The notes beneath the pieces are model-generated. The model saw only the letters and a program-made list of their open reading frames with translations. It was not told the DNA's origin and did not search any database. Shown here piece by piece: positions 10,973 to 24,245 of a stretch of 64,000 nt of DNA. This DNA comes from Cladosporium sp. IMV 00045 (lineage: Eukaryota; Ascomycota; Dothideomycetes; Cladosporiales; Cladosporiaceae): NCBI GenBank assembly GCA_001931905.2, contig MSJI02000897.1:62001-126000 (forward strand), read 5' to 3'. Both the position numbers and the translations under genes were made by a program. Positions within the stretch are counted from its first letter, which is position 1; every line of letters starts with the position of its first letter.

Positions 10973-13900
10973 ATGTCTGCCGAAGCTACAAACACCGCCT
11001 CCGCTCCTGCGGATGTGCCTGCCTCGGCCGCCGAGAGGCTCATGCAGCAGCACGCTGCCGATGAGGCTCACAAGGCTACGGTGCGTGCAAGCAATTGGAT
11101 TTGCGCAAATACGCCAGTCGTCTCCGAGCATAGATATACTGACACACCATGACCAGGTCGAAGAAGTCCCCGACGAGGACGCTCCTCACCCTATGCCGTC
11201 CGCTGCTCCCTCCCTCCCGATCTCCACCGACCCTTCCCGCGCCCACACCCCGGCTCCGGATACCAGCATGTCCTCCAAGGCCGCCGGCAAGCAGCCCGCT
11301 CGCGAGAACAAGCTCGACACCCAGTCTGAGGAGCTCTTCCCGGCCCTCGGTGGCCCCAAGGCTGCTGCTCCCGCTGCTCAATCCCTCTGGTCCCGCAAGC
11401 CCGCTGCTGTCGGCAAGGCTCCCAATGGCGCCTCCAACGGCCTGAACGTCCCTGTCGCCAGCAACGCCTCCTCTCGCGCCTCTACGCCGCTCTCCGGAAT
11501 TCAAACTCCCGGCTCTGCCCGCGGCCAGCCGCAGATGAGTCTCCCTGGTCGCCAGTCCGAGCAGATCGTTCTGGACCCGAGCATGTTGAAGAAGAGAGAC
11601 CAGCTGAAGAAGCCGGTCTCGGAGGTTCTGAGGGATATCAACAAGAGAAGCAAGGCCAAAGTGGAGATGAAGAGCGGTCCTGGCGGCGTCCTTGTGTTCG
11701 AGGGCACTGGTCCCACGGACGCTGTCAGAATTGCGCTCAAGGATGCGGCCAGCCAGATTTGCGCCGGACAGAATATCTCCATGCCCATTCCTGCGTCGAT
11801 CCGCGGCAGGGTTGTTGGCAAGCAGGGTGCGACTATCCAGGCGATCTCCAAGCGCACCGGTGCCCGCATCAACATTTCTCGCCAGGAGGCTGCCGAGATC
11901 CTCGACGACGACGACATGGACCAGACCGTCGATGTCACCATCGAGGGCGACCCCTTCGCGGTCCAGATGGCCAAGCAGGATATTGAGAAGATCGTCAACG
12001 AGCACACCTCTTCTTCCAGCACTCGTCTGAAGCACATCCCTGCGGAATACTACCCCTTCCTGGCTGCTCCCACCAACGAGCGCCTGTCGGCTCTGCAGCA
12101 AGGTCGTGACCTCCGCATGCAAATCCCCGAGTACAAGACTTTCGGTCAACAAGCTCCTCAGATTCCTGCCAACCGTGGCCCTGCGTCCTTTGCGCCTCAA
12201 GCTGGCTACCCCATCCAGCTGTCTGGTGACCGCCAGGCCGTTGCTGACATGAAGGCAGAGCTCGACCGCCAGGTCGCTGAGCTTCAGCGCCAGCTCACTA
12301 TGGAGCAGGTTGAGATTGAGCGCAACAGGCACCAGTTTGTCGTCGGCGACATGGGTTCTTCGATCAACGACTTCCTTGCCGAGACTGGTTGCTCTGTGAT
12401 CATGCCCCCTGACGGCCACGATGTCGATGAGCTGATCGTTGTTGGTCCCGCAGACCGTATCGACCAGGCCGTTGACAAGATCCAGGACCTGGCTATGCGC
12501 ATGTCTTCTTCCACTGCGGACATTGTCAAGCCGCACGCCTCCGCTCCCCGCGGTGGCCAAACTCACGCTCGCGACATCACAAGATACCTCCAACGCCGCA
12601 AGGCCATTGAGCAGATTGAGCGTCAGCACAACGTTCGCATCGTTCCCGAGGAGTCTGGCTCGTGGCAGATCTTTGCTGCCGATGGCAAGAACGCCCTCAA
12701 GGCTCGCTCCGACATCATGAACCTCGTTAGCGGCCACCCGCCGACCCGTTTCTCTCCCCTCGAGGTCGACCCATTCTTCCACGAGCACATTCGCTCGCAG
12801 GCCGCTCGCCAGGTGCGCGACCAGTTCGGTGTGCACCTTCTTGTCCCTGATGAGTTTGACGACTCGCCCGCGCTCCTCGTCTTCGAGGACCGCGTGCCTT
12901 CGCCCGACTACGAGCTCCCGCGCAAGGCCCCGTCAGCACAGGACGCCCAGGCTTACCAGCGCGCCCTTCAGGAGGCGCAGCAGCACATTCTGAACTTGAT
13001 CGGTGGTCAGCAGCAGATCGTTTCGCGCGATGTTGAGGCTCCCGTCAAGTTCCACGACAAGATCAAAAGGCACGTCGACCGTCACCACCAGTCCCTCCAA
13101 CAGGGCCAGATCCCAGCACAGGTCGCGTACGGTGGCGCCAGACAAGCTCCGTCTGCCCCCAGGCGCGCTCCTCAGCCCACCGTCAACCTTCGCGGTCCCC
13201 AAGACAATGTTGACGCTCTCGTCCAGAACCTCCTCGCTTTCATCGAGCAAGAGAAGAAGGACGAACTTGAGCGTGGATTCACTCTCAACTTTGACTTCCC
13301 TCAGAAGTTCGCCAGCCACCTCATCGGCCGTGGCGGTGAGAACATCAACCGTCTGCGCGATGAGTTCGATGTTGACATCCAGATGAACGAGGGCAAGTGT
13401 GAGATCAAGGGCCCGGAGGCCAAGGCCAACGCTGCGAAGAAGCACATTCTCGATGTTGGCAAGAAGCTCGAGGACGAGGCTACCCACCACCTCAACATCC
13501 CCGCCCAGTTCCACCGTGACTTGATCGGTCCCCAGGGTGGCCAGGTCAACCGTCTGCAGGACCGCTACCACGTTCGCGTCAACTTCCCTCGCTCCAAGCA
13601 GGCTGGTAATGAGGACGATGCTGGCGATGCTGCCTCCGGACGCCGCCCTAACCAGGGTCCTAACGAGGTCATCATCAAGGGTCCCAGCAGGGGCGCCGAT
13701 GCGTGCCGCGACGAGCTCTTGAGCTTGCTGCAGTACGTCAAGGACAACTCTTTCACCGCGACGGTTTCTGTCGCCCAGAGTCAGCTTCCGTCTTTGATTG
13801 GCACTGGCGGTCGTGAGATGGAGGCTCTCCGTCTTGACACCGGCGCTATCGTGGATGTCCCGTCTGCGAAGGATGCCCCCAGCGCCGATGGTCGCGCGGA

Positions 13901-15071
13901 GGTCAAGATCAAGGGCTCCAAGCAGGCTGTCGAGGCTGCGAAGAAGGTCATCGAGGAGCGCGCTAAGGCTTTCGATGACACTGTCACGAAGAACATTGAG
14001 GTTGAGCGCAAGCACCACAGATTTATTATTGGTGCTGGAGGTAAGTCACATCTGCATTGAACGTTGAAATCATACGAAAACGGCTAACACATAACAACAG
14101 GCTCCAACCTCGCATCGCTCGTTGAACAGGCCGGTGGTCCTTCTGACGCCAGAGCTCGTGCTCGTCTCGCACGCTTCCCCAAGACCGAGGCAGAGGGCAA
14201 CACCATCCGTCTTGAGGGCCCGAGCACCGTCGTCGACAAGCTCTCAGCAGCGATCCTTGCCCTGGTTGCAGAGCAGGATTCCCAGACCACCGAGATCCTC
14301 GAGGTCAAGCCCGACAAGCACCGCCTGCTTATCGGCCGCGGCGGTGAGAGCCGTCGCCAGCTGGAGCAGCAATTCGGCGTGACCATCAACGTCCCCCGCC
14401 AGAGCGAGATCGGCCCTGCCCGCTCCCAGGTCAAGGTGGCCGGCCAGCCCGAGAACGTCGAGAAGGCCAAAGCGCACATCCTCGAACTCACCAAGGAAGT
14501 CGAAGGCGAAACCGTCCAGGTCCCGCTCAAGTACCACCACGCCATCGCCGACAACGGCCAATTCTTCCGCCGCCTCCGCTCCGACCACAAAGTCAGCGTC
14601 GACCACGCCGGCCAGCGCCCCCCACCCCGCCAGTCCGTCCCGGCCCCCAGCCGCGGCGCCGCAGGCGGCGACATGCCGCTGATCACCGACGACGCCCCCG
14701 CCAACGCCAACAACCACTCCTTCGAAACGCACAGCCTGCACACCTCCACCGAAGAAGGCGACATCCCCTGGGTGCTCGTCGGCCCCTCTCCCGAAGCCAT
14801 CTCGGCCGCCCGCGCCAAAGTCGACCGGGCCCTCGAGGAGGCACGCAAGCAGGACACGGTCGGCTACCTCATCCTGCCGGACCCGCGCGCTTACCGCCAC
14901 GTCGTCGGCCCCGGCGGCGCGGAAATCAACCGCATCAGGAAGCGCACGGGGACGAAGATCCAGGTCCCCCGCGCGCAGAGCGAGGGCGAGGCCATTGAGA
15001 TTGTCGGTTCGAAACAGGGGGTTGAGGAGGCGAGGGATATTATTCTTGAGATTGTGGGGAACAATAACTAG
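10973..15071 (+). CDS. SCP160: vigilin / Scp160-like multi-KH RNA-binding protein
   Basis: Three exons (10973-11080, 11157-14040, 14101-15071) encode about 1320 residues; both introns keep frame (GTGCGT..CAG and GTAAGT..CAG). The protein is a string of KH domains with GxxG loops visible as VVGKQG, LIGRGG, LIGPQG, LIGTGG, IIGAGG, LLIGRGG and VVGPGG, plus a degenerate VVGDMG. Vigilins bind RNA and polysomes at the ER surface and influence translation and chromosome maintenance; in yeast Scp160 also touches mating signalling. The short first exon (36 codons, Ala-rich) was added because the second exon starts in mid-frame directly after a good acceptor. Strong codon bias produces long antisense open frames across this gene, which I treat as artefacts. 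It runs convergent to SEC3. Confidence 0.93.
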
Positions 15072-15115
15072 GAGGTGACTTGGTCCTGTTGATCTTACTT
15101 GCCCGAAGAGCTTTC

Positions 15116-15134
15116 GAGGTGAGGTGAGGTGAGG
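15116..15134. repeat. GAGGT microsatellite
   Basis: Three full GAGGT units and a partial fourth, just after the vigilin stop codon. Confidence 0.75.
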
Positions 15135-15789
15135 CGTGGGGGTGATTGCTATGATATGAACAGATTTTTGAACGGCAGATTTTGTGCTTTGTCTTTGTTT
15201 GATCTTGCGAGTTGGGGAGGAGTTTTTCTTTGTACAACTCCGTGGAAGTTAGTAGCCTTTTTCTTTTTCTCTTTTCTTTTTGCTTTCTTATTGATCAAAA
15301 GCAACATGGGGAGCGAAGGAAGAAAAATTTGTCTGTAATTTACAAATAAGAATTGATGATGAGAAAGATCCTTTTCTCCTTATTGCCCAGAATGCCATTA
15401 GTGATCGGTTGAAATGGGTCGATGGAGGACGACGAGAGGGAAAACGGCAGATGTTGCTCTCAGATGATTCGCGAGGTCGCCTTATTGCTCGGATGAAGAA
15501 AGGAACACCTCCTCATCACTCAGGTGTATCAATCACATCCACGAAGCTTGCCGATCTGGGGTGTGGGTGATTTGCTCCTCATGCCAGCAAATTGGTCCCT
15601 TCTCCCCTCTCGTCCTGTTCCCGCACTACCCTAACTTTTCGAGTCTTTCCCTCATCTATCTGTCTTGTGCAGAAAGCTGGGGAGAAGTGGACGAGAAAGT
15701 CGATAAAAGACCATCGGAAAGAAGAAGAAGAATATATACGAAAAAAGATAAGTGTAGCTAAAAGGTAATAAAATCATTACTAAACAACC

Positions 15790-15810
15790 CCACCACCACC
15801 ACCACCACCA
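15790..15810. repeat. CAC/CCA microsatellite
   Basis: About seven CAC units lie immediately downstream of the SEC3 stop codon. Confidence 0.75.
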
Positions 15811-15826
15811 TCTACATGTGACCTCC

Positions 15827-18800
15827 TCACCTCCTAAACCCACCCCTAACATCCTCCCTCCCAAACTCCACCTCCACGCTCTTCTCCCCCTCCATATTCG
15901 GATAAACGCTGCCCACAAGTCCCTGCGCGCGCTCCAGCGTGCGCTCGTAATAGTTCTCGGCTTCTTTGCACACGAACCCGACCAAATTGCGCGACGCCGC
16001 CGCGCTCTCGCCCTCGATTTCGCCAAAGTGCTTTTCGATTCTGCGACGCAGCGTGTCGATTCCTTTGCGCACTTCTTTGCTGTTGAAGTCCGCGAGGAGG
16101 TGGCGGGCGGTTTTGCGTGAGAAAGAGGCGCGGGTTGCGATGGAGGTGGGGGGCAGGTTGGGGGTGGTTGTGAGTTGGGAGGAGAGGGAGTCGAGGAAGT
16201 CCTGTGAAATTGAACATGTTAGTTATTGTGCATGTGATACCTCTGTAGTAGTTTCTGTTGTAACTTACCAAGAGCTTGCCGAGCGGTCGCCGCACGACCC
16301 GACCGACGTAGGCTTCCAGCGCCTCCTGCCTCTCCAACATGGCGCGGCTGCGCCACTCGGCCAGGACGCCTTCGCGGTTGCCGTCGTCTACTTCCTCGAT
16401 GTAGTGGTTCATGTTCTCAATCAACAAGACGTGGAAATTCAACATCTCCTTGTCCTCCGAATCGTCCACGCCACCCTGCCTGGCGGCAGCGGTGTGAGCG
16501 CCACCGGGAGCGCCGGCCGTGGGCGACTCCTTGGCGATGACTTTCAGGCTGTCGAACATGGCGCGGTTGATGCGGGAGTAGGCGTCGTCGACAAGTCGGC
16601 GGACTTCGACGACGCATTCGCTGGGCCCGTCGTAGTCCGCGCGCGCCACGGCGGCGAAGACATTCTCGACGGCCGCGCTGAATTGCGGGAAGATGCGCAT
16701 GAAAGCGATGACGCCCTTGCGCTTGTGGATCTTGACTTTGGTCTCTTCGATGGCGCGGATCTGCCCGTCGACGAATTTGGCGAAGAGGGTTTGCAGGCGC
16801 ATGTTGAGCTGGTCGATGAGTTGGAGGAGGTATTCCTGCGCTGTGTCGGCGAGGAAAAAGGAGTGTTTGGAAAGTGCGGCGAGGATGCCGACGCCCTGGA
16901 TGGGGTCGGAGGAGACGGCCCAGTCGAGCAGGACAGAGGCCTCTTGAGTGAAGAAAGAGAAGATCTCGTCCATGACTCCGGTGACACGGCGGGCCATTTC
17001 GCGGTCGGGGTCCATGGGCTTTGGGATGACCAGGTTCGTGCCGCGGCGCCTCTCAGGCGGAATCGATGATACGATGTCGACGAAGTCACTCGTCTCGAGA
17101 CTGGTGGCGTGGAAGTAATCGACGATGAAGTTCTGCTCTTGACTGATCAAGGGCGCCATTTCATCCAGAGCACCAGCGAACACCTCACAGGTCATGAGGG
17201 AGTTGCCGTGATTGCGGCTCTCGCTGGCGCTCTTCTTGTCACCGGAGGCGCTGCGCAAGCTCTTCGCCAGGGTTTGTGAGCGTTTGATGGTCATCTTGCG
17301 AGCAGTGCTGGTAAGTCCACTGCTGCTGCCGTCGGCCATTTCTTTCTCGACGTGCGTGAAAAGCAACTCTGATTCCTCGCCAGTCGGTTTGCGGGCAGAG
17401 CGTTTCCAACCCGCAACGTTCTCCTTGAAGGCGTCCGCGTACAGCGGTTTGGCGCGAGAGTAGTATAGTCTGAGTATGGTCTGCCAGGCCGGCATGTTCA
17501 ATTCCTTCGAGAATAGGGTCAACGGGCTATAGACCCAGAGACCGGTGCGTGCCGCTGTGAAAGCGTCCTTGTTGAGTCTTGACATCGAACCGTCACCGGT
17601 CGCCTTCATCGCCTGGCTCTTGGCGGCCTGCAAGTTGGAGGTGAAAGCGAAGTCGAGGTGCTGCATCAAACGTTGGCAGAAAGTGTTGCACTCGCGTTCG
17701 TACATGTCCTTCTTCTCGCAGAGAGCGGCCATGCGGGACAATTCGATACCATCGTCTCCCAGACGGCTCTTTGGCCTTGTCGAGGATGAACGGACAGAGG
17801 GATCCATGGTGACCATAGCCTGGTAGAGTTTCACAAGACTCAGCTCCACCTCCTCGAGGCCAACCGGATCAGCAATATCGCTGTAGCGAAGGGGCTCCAA
17901 GACAGAGCGATCCAGAGAAATTGTAGCAATGAGACCTGTGAGCTCGGTGTGAAGTAGCTGTTGATTGGCACTCTGCACTTGCAGACCCTGACTCTGTGCT
18001 TCGATGTACTGAATGTCCTCATTCAACGAACCGAGTTCGACGCTGTAGAGCGTCAAAAGACCTTCGAGCTCGTCACACTCCGCGATTGCCTTGTCCAACA
18101 GACCCTCAACGTGCGCGACTTTCTCGTCTCGCGCGTTGTCAGTCTGTGATAGCCAGGATCCAGCTTCTACCCTGCCGAGCTGGCGCTTTACATCGCTCTC
18201 GAAATCTGCAATGGGCCTGGGTTGACGAGCGCCACTCCCCCATCCAAAGTCGGCAAGCAGAGACTCGAACTCGATCCCTCTGCCTTCCACGAGGGCCTTG
18301 TCGATACCGAGCTCCGCAAGGTACCTTTCTTGTTGCATGCTTCTTCGTTTGACCTTGACCTGGGGTTTACTCAGCTCTCGCTCCTCCAAGGAGTCTTCCT
18401 CGAGTGGCGTCTGATCAAGGCCGGGAGGTTCGAGATTTGCACTAGGGTCGGTAGGTTGGACAGGTCCACCGTCTGTCAACTGTACCCCGGTCTGGGGCGG
18501 CTCTTGCTGCTGTGTGCTTGTCTCGCCTCTCATAGTCGAGGATGGCATACGCAAAGGTGATACAGGTGCTGTCACTTCAAGCATAGGAGCATCTTTGGAC
18601 ACCTGCGATTCATTCGAGGCGGCGGGTGGTGCAGCAACTGGTTCTTCCTTCTGGGGTGCCGGCGCTCTGAAAACGCCTGTGATACCGTCTGCCTCGCCGG
18701 AACCGCCAGCCTCTTTCTCTGCTTTGGCTTTCAGAATCCGCTCCGCAGCTCCACCTGGTCTTGGCTTGAACGCGTTTGCTGCGAGAGCAGCTTTTCTGAA

Positions 18801-20912
18801 ACGATCCGCCGCGGCGCCAGGGCGTTTCTTTACCATGGGACCGAGGCCGGGTCGGTAGGACTCGTCTTGTTGCGCATCACCTTCAGGCTCTGACTCTGCA
18901 GGCTCTGACTTGGGTTGCACTTCCGCTTGCTCCTTCTCAACTGAAGGGGTTACTGCTGGAGTCGATTGTGCGGACGAGCTTTGTGGCGTAGGAGCAAATG
19001 CACCAGGCATGGAAATGTTTGTTTCTGACGGTTTCTGTACATGAAGTGGTTTTACGTCTGGCGGCTCCTCACGAGCCGGGGTCGATACTGCTGAATGTTG
19101 TCCAGGCGTGTTGACAGCAGAATTAGCAGCTGGTGTCGCATAGTTGCTACCACCATCTGCCGGGCGGCCGCTTTGTTTCAAAGGAGGTGGTCGCAGGTCA
19201 ACACTCGTTTCGGACGCTCTGGTGTCGTAAGTCGGTCTTCTTCTCGATCGTTCAGGCGTGGGTGGAGAAGATGGTGGTTGGGCTACAGGTGACACAGCTG
19301 ATCTGGGGGCATCCGGACCGTAGTATGAGTTCATTCCAGCAATAGCTGCAGCATCACTTGGATCAACACCTGCGGAAGAAGCTGCGCTTTGGGGTGCCTG
19401 CGACGGAGGCTCCTCTCCACGCGAGTGTTGAGAACGGCTCCGATTGGATGAAGTAGTCTCCAAGGGAGGAAGCTTGGCAATAGATGGCTGTTTCCTGTGT
19501 GTCAGAGCCGGCTCCGCCGTGCGTTGAATTTCTGTTGCTGGCTGAGATTGCTGCTGCTGTTGCTGCTGTTGTTGCTGCCATTTCTGTCTGGTGTTCGCTA
19601 GAAGAGCAGCACCCGCAGCCGCACCGGACGCTCCACCATTATGTTCGGGCTGAGGGGGTTCCCTCGACCTCTCTTGAGGAGTATTGCTAGTAGATCGTTC
19701 AAAACTCTTTTGTCGAGGCGGGCTTTGTGATCGTGGTTGCAATTCTCTCGGCACCGCCTCTCTGCTACCCGAAGAGACTGCTGAAACAGCAGGACTCTCT
19801 GACCATAATTGGGTTTGAGAGGGTCGCTGACCTGGGCCTCTCGGGTGACTTGACGAGGGAGGTGGAAATCGGCCTTGAGGTGGCGCAGGTGATGGTCCAG
19901 TTCGCGTGCCAGTGCCTGGTCTGTTTGGTTCGCGACTCTTTGACCGCATCCGCTCCGAGCTCGGTTGAGATCTTGGTACAGGAGATGGCTGACCTGGCCC
20001 ACGAGGCTGCTGCATGTTCGGAGGCCGTGAAGGCGACTCCGCAGATCTTTGACCAGCCCGTGGTGGACCAGGCGAGCCTCGCATTCGAGGATCCTCCCGA
20101 CTGGAAGGTCGAGATCCTTGCGCAAAAGGTGGCTGAGGTGGTGAAGGTGCGGCCATATCTCCACTAGGCATCCTAGGACTGGGAGCGGGCGGCCCTTGAG
20201 GTGCCTGTCCGGGCTGAATACCCAATACTGCAGCCTGATTTTGCTCATCGAATCCTCGTAGCTCCGGGGTCAGACCCTTGGTGTATTTCCTGTAAATCTT
20301 GACGGCGCTCGCAATGAAAAAGTCCTTCTCTTTGCTTGTACCTGCCTGCCAATAGTATGGCTTGGTAATCGTGACAATAAAACCAAGACCTCCAGCCCAT
20401 TGCCTGTATTGCGCCTCCCGATCATCCTTGGGCGGTAAAGCACTGTTTGAAAAACTCTCAATCGCACTCAGCTCTTCCAAATTCCACGTCTTGCCAATAC
20501 TAAAGCTTCCGTTGTTGTTCTCTCTAGCTTTGTGCATGCGCACCCTGCCCGTGCTCCTCACTGCGATTATGATGAGGCGCGGCTTCCTGTTTCCGGCTGG
20601 GCTGTCCGGAGGCGGAGGCGAGGAAGGATGCACGGCATCTTCTTGTATCCGGATGTGCGTGATGTAGCTCTCGCTCAGCTGGCCATTGGCATCGACCTTG
20701 CTGAAGCAGGACTCGATTATGCGGCGCTTCTCGTCTTCGAAGCGTTCGGCGCGAGACATGCCAGCCGAGGGCGGGCGCGGCGGCTGGGAGGACGAAGACG
20801 GGGTTCCAAGGCGAGCCTGTGAGTTCAGAGCGCTATTAGAGCTCGACATGTTGAGGGTCGGGTTGGAGCCATTGCTCATTTCGCGGTAACCGTTGGGCGG
20901 AGGGCGCGACAT
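15827..20912 (-). CDS. SEC3: exocyst complex subunit Sec3
   Basis: Two exons on the minus strand (20912-16269, then 16201-15827) with a 67-base GTAAGT..CAG intron near the 3' end encode about 1672 residues. Ignoring the intron would leave a frame that reads on to 15846 but with a nonsense tail; the spliced tail, with FLDSLSSQL and a helical end, fits the family. The N-terminal region (about 75-190) with RLIIIAVRSTGRVRMHK and FIVTITKPYYWQ matches the Sec3 PIP2- and Rho-binding PH domain. A long Pro/Ser/Gln-rich linker follows, then coiled coil and the Sec3 C-terminal helical bundle from about 860 onward. Sec3 marks exocytic sites at growing tips and tethers secretory vesicles. The linker includes a ten-glutamine run. 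Confidence 0.93.
19548..19577 (-). repeat. polyglutamine tract in SEC3
   Basis: Ten consecutive Gln codons (mixed CAG and CAA) in the disordered linker of Sec3. The codon mixture suggests less slippage than a pure CAG run. Confidence 0.8.
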
Positions 20913-22073
20913 TGCGGGAAGGGAGGCGTGGTCTCGTTCGTAAATCGGATGGGTATCATGTGATCATGTCTGACAACTGAAGCGCAATTCGTTATATGTC
21001 GGCCTTGTAGTCGTGCACCTCATGCAGTGCGCGTATAGGCAGAGCAAGGAGGGTGTTCGCTCGTCCGGGATTGGCGGCGGTCCTGAATCGGTGGTATATC
21101 CTGCACTTCCTCCATCCAAGGTAGGCGTCCTTCTCCTGCTCCTGACGCGAAGACGTGGGCGAGTTGTCTGCGCAGGTAACGGTTGTATGCACCAGGCGCA
21201 ATGATATGCCCGGATCAGTACAAGTCGGCGTGGGCAATGGTAAGCTGTGCTTAGGCAACGTTCAAGTGTTGGAGGCCAGCTGCTTCCGCTTCCGTGTCCC
21301 AGTTCGGCAATCCACTCTCCACTTCATCACACAGCCTCGACAGCCCGGTAGCTTCATCAGCCCAACTCTGCCTCTCCACAACTCAAGCAAGCTTCACTTG
21401 AGGACAACAACAGCATTCAGGCGTCACAACCACATACTCCTTCACAATCAATATGTCGAGTCTATGAAAGGCTGTTTATGTTACATGCCATGGCTCTAGC
21501 CGTTCGGAAGGCAACTTTACCAAGCTATGTTGGTACTTCACAGACCCTTCTTAATACATCTGACATGGATATGATATTTCCTTCACCACTTCACGGCGTA
21601 TATCTTGTTTCCAAAATCTCCGGTCTGTCATCAGATATGTCGTACAGAACATGGAGGTCATGCCGGCATCCGCATGCTCTTCCAACACGATAAGGTGCTT
21701 ATCTACAGCCCTTGGACGACCGTGGAAAAAGCTACATGTCTGCCAATATCTCGGCACCCACTTGGCATTGGAACATCTCCGCACCGTCGGCCATCACGTC
21801 CAATTAGTGCTGCAATGCATCCAATGCTATGCTTCACTTACAGATGGAGCTCGCCATCAATTGCCAAAGGCAGTCTAGTGGCCTATACCGGGTCCTCATC
21901 TCCAGTGGGGAGAGCTGATAACTGATCGTTGTGTGTGAGTCTATGGCGCTCAGCAGTCAGAGTTAGAGCAATGTATATATGAGTAACGTGAGAGCAACAT
22001 GATCTTCGCCTTCTCTTCAGCCTGACCTGATTGCTTGGAAGACAGAGGTCGTTGATATAGCATACTCGTCACA
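20913..22073. other. divergent promoter region
   Basis: About 1.16 kb between the divergent SEC3 and phosphatase-like genes. Open frames are short and featureless. It should hold both promoters; a TATA-like element for the right-hand gene is listed separately. Confidence 0.5.
21974..21980 (+). promoter_or_regulatory. TATA-like element
   Basis: TATATAT lies about 95 bases upstream of the phosphatase-like start codon at 22074, a usual distance for a fungal TATA box. Confidence 0.45.
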
Positions 22074-23737
22074 ATGTACTCCTCTCTTGCCTTGCTGGCA
22101 GCAACTGCCTTGCCGTTTGCAAGTGCACGCACCGTTCACAGCGTCCTGGTCTTCAGCCGTCACGGTGACCGTAAGTCTATAAGGATCTAGATCAAACAGA
22201 GCCTTTTAGCTAACAATACCAGGCACGGCAAAATGGTACAAGGGCTACGAAATGACGAACTTGGGTGCCAACCAGAACTACGACTCTGGTGATTTCTACA
22301 GGCAACGCTACCTTGTCGACGGTGCTGAGAACCAAATCGCCGGTATTTCATCTGATCTGGCAAGATCTTCTCAGCTGTATGCCAGCGCACCGGACCAGCA
22401 TGTACGTGTGAAGCTGTTCTCTTTCTTAGACGGAACTCTGTCTACCTTAGAGGCATTATTCTCTTAATGAGGAGGAAATTTTCGTCTTTCCAATTGACGA
22501 AAGCGGTGCATCTCAGTCTTGAAAAGAAGCCGATTGTGATTCGAAGAATAACCCCACTAACATTCCTCAGGTCCTCTTCCAGACTGCAACCAACTTCCTC
22601 CAGGGCCTGTACCCTCCTCTGAAAGACATCGACGAAGCACTATCAACTGAACAGCTCGCCAACGGCACTGACATCTCCGACCCCTTGAACGGCCACCAAT
22701 TCATCCTGGTCCACGGAGAAGACAAGAAGAGCCCCGACACCATCTGGATGAAAGGCGACGACTCCTGCCCGGCCTACGAAACCGCCACCGCCGCCTACTC
22801 CGAAAGCGAAGAATACCAACAAATCACGCAATCCACCTCCTCCTTCTACTCCCGCTTCGGACCCCTCCTCGCCCCCATCATGGGTGCCTCCAACGTCTCG
22901 TACTCACACGCCTACGACGTCTTCGACCTCCTGCACGTCGCTTCCATCCACAACTCCACCATCGCGCCCGAGATCGACCCCTCCGATCTCGACCAACTCC
23001 GCTACCTCGCCGACCATTGGGAGTGGAACCACAACTACGACGCCAGCGCCCCCGACCGCTCCATCGGCGGCGCGTCCCTCGCCGGCGGCATTCTGCAGCA
23101 ACTGGACGCTGTCGTTTCCGAGTCCGCGGCCGTCAAATTCTCCCTCCTCGCCGGCTCCTACGACACTTTCATGAGCTTCTTCGGTCTGACGGATTTGCAC
23201 GCCGTCTCCGACAATTTCACCGGCCTGCCGCATTACGCTGCCACCATGGCTTTTGAGCTTTTCACGGAGGGTGATGATGAGGCTTTTCCTGACGACGCGG
23301 AGCGGGATTTGCGCGTGCGTTTTCTGTTTCGCAATGGTACCGGGGCTGGCGAGGAATTGAACTCGTATCCGCTTTTTGGCGAGGATGCTGAGGCTTACGC
23401 TTACGGCGAATTTAAGGAGCGGTTGGGCGGTTTGGCGATCAACGATGTTGCGGAGTGGTGCGGCGTTTGCGGTGCTGAGACGTACTTCTGCGCTGCTGAG
23501 ACTGCGCAGGCGCAGGCGGATGGTGAGAAGAGCGAGGCTGGTTCTTCGGGCTCTGGTGGTTCTGGTCTGTCGAACGCCGCTGCCGGTGGCATCGGTGCGG
23601 GTGTTACTGCCGCGGTCTTCTTGGCTGTTGGTGCTCTTGTTGCGGTTTTCATGCGGAGGAGGTCGAAGAGGCAGGCTGCTGTGGCGTTGCAGAGGGAGGA
23701 GAAGTTGAGGTGCGATAGTAGCAGTGAGTCTGTGTAG
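22074..23737 (+). CDS. membrane-anchored histidine acid phosphatase-like protein
   Basis: Three exons (22074-22170, 22223-22401, 22571-23737) encode about 480 residues. A signal peptide (1-18, ending FASA) is followed almost at once by the branch-2 histidine phosphatase motif RHGDR (His30), whose last codon is split by the first intron. The second intron is long for this window (169 bases). The C-terminus has a Gly/Ser linker, one membrane helix (GGIGAGVTAAVFLAVGALVA) and a basic cytoplasmic tail, so the enzyme domain would face outside or a secretory lumen. At the usual second catalytic site, where acid phosphatases and phytases have His-Asp, this protein shows Tyr289-Asp290 (GSYDTFMSF). Activity on phosphomonoesters is therefore uncertain. 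Confidence 0.85.
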
Positions 23738-24245
23738 ATTATGGGCTTATGTTTGACTGGGACTACGTTGAGACGTTTAGAGCATTCGGCATTGAGGATT
23801 GGGGGATCTTGCGTTGCACGTGGGAAGAACGACGTACACGAATCGATTTAACGAAAGCTACATAACGACGATGATCTATCCAACCCGTTCGCTGTCGTGA
23901 CTCTCATATCGCGAGAAGGTTTTGAATCTTCGAGTGAAACCGGACTAAAAGAGAAAGAGACAGCAAAAGTCAGAAGATAGGAAATCGAAAACAAAAGACA
24001 TCCATATATGTTTGCAAAAGTGGTGAGGGACGTCAGGCATTTCTGAAACAACCGGACCCGTACGGGCTTACAGCGAAAACGACAGGAGCGATCAACAGTA
24101 TTTCGTTCCAACACCTTTCTTCAACAAAACACGATGCCCAGCCATCTAGATCTTATATCTAGCAAAACAACCCAAGCAATATAACCCACAACTCCAATGA
24201 ACATCTCTCAACCCAAACCCAACCCATTCAACCACCACCCTCCCC
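23738..24245. other. convergent intergenic region
   Basis: Shared 3' region between the phosphatase-like gene and the MFS transporter. No gene is seen; it contains A-rich stretches. Confidence 0.5.

Larger units (their letters stand above)
15072..15826. other. convergent intergenic region with simple repeats
   Basis: Shared 3' region of vigilin (+) and SEC3 (-). It contains GAGGT and CCA microsatellites and T-rich stretches suited to polyadenylation on either strand. No gene is supportable. Confidence 0.5.

Noticed and set aside
11076..14018. Very long antisense open frames (586 and 361 codons) opposite the vigilin gene
   Set aside because: They mirror the strong codon bias of a highly expressed gene; they are Val/Leu/Arg/Gly-rich with no domain, and the sense strand encodes clear KH repeats.
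15846..16268. Unspliced 3' end of the SEC3 frame
   Set aside because: The read-through tail is Pro/Arg/Gln-rich nonsense, whereas splicing out 16202-16268 gives a helical family-like C-terminus.
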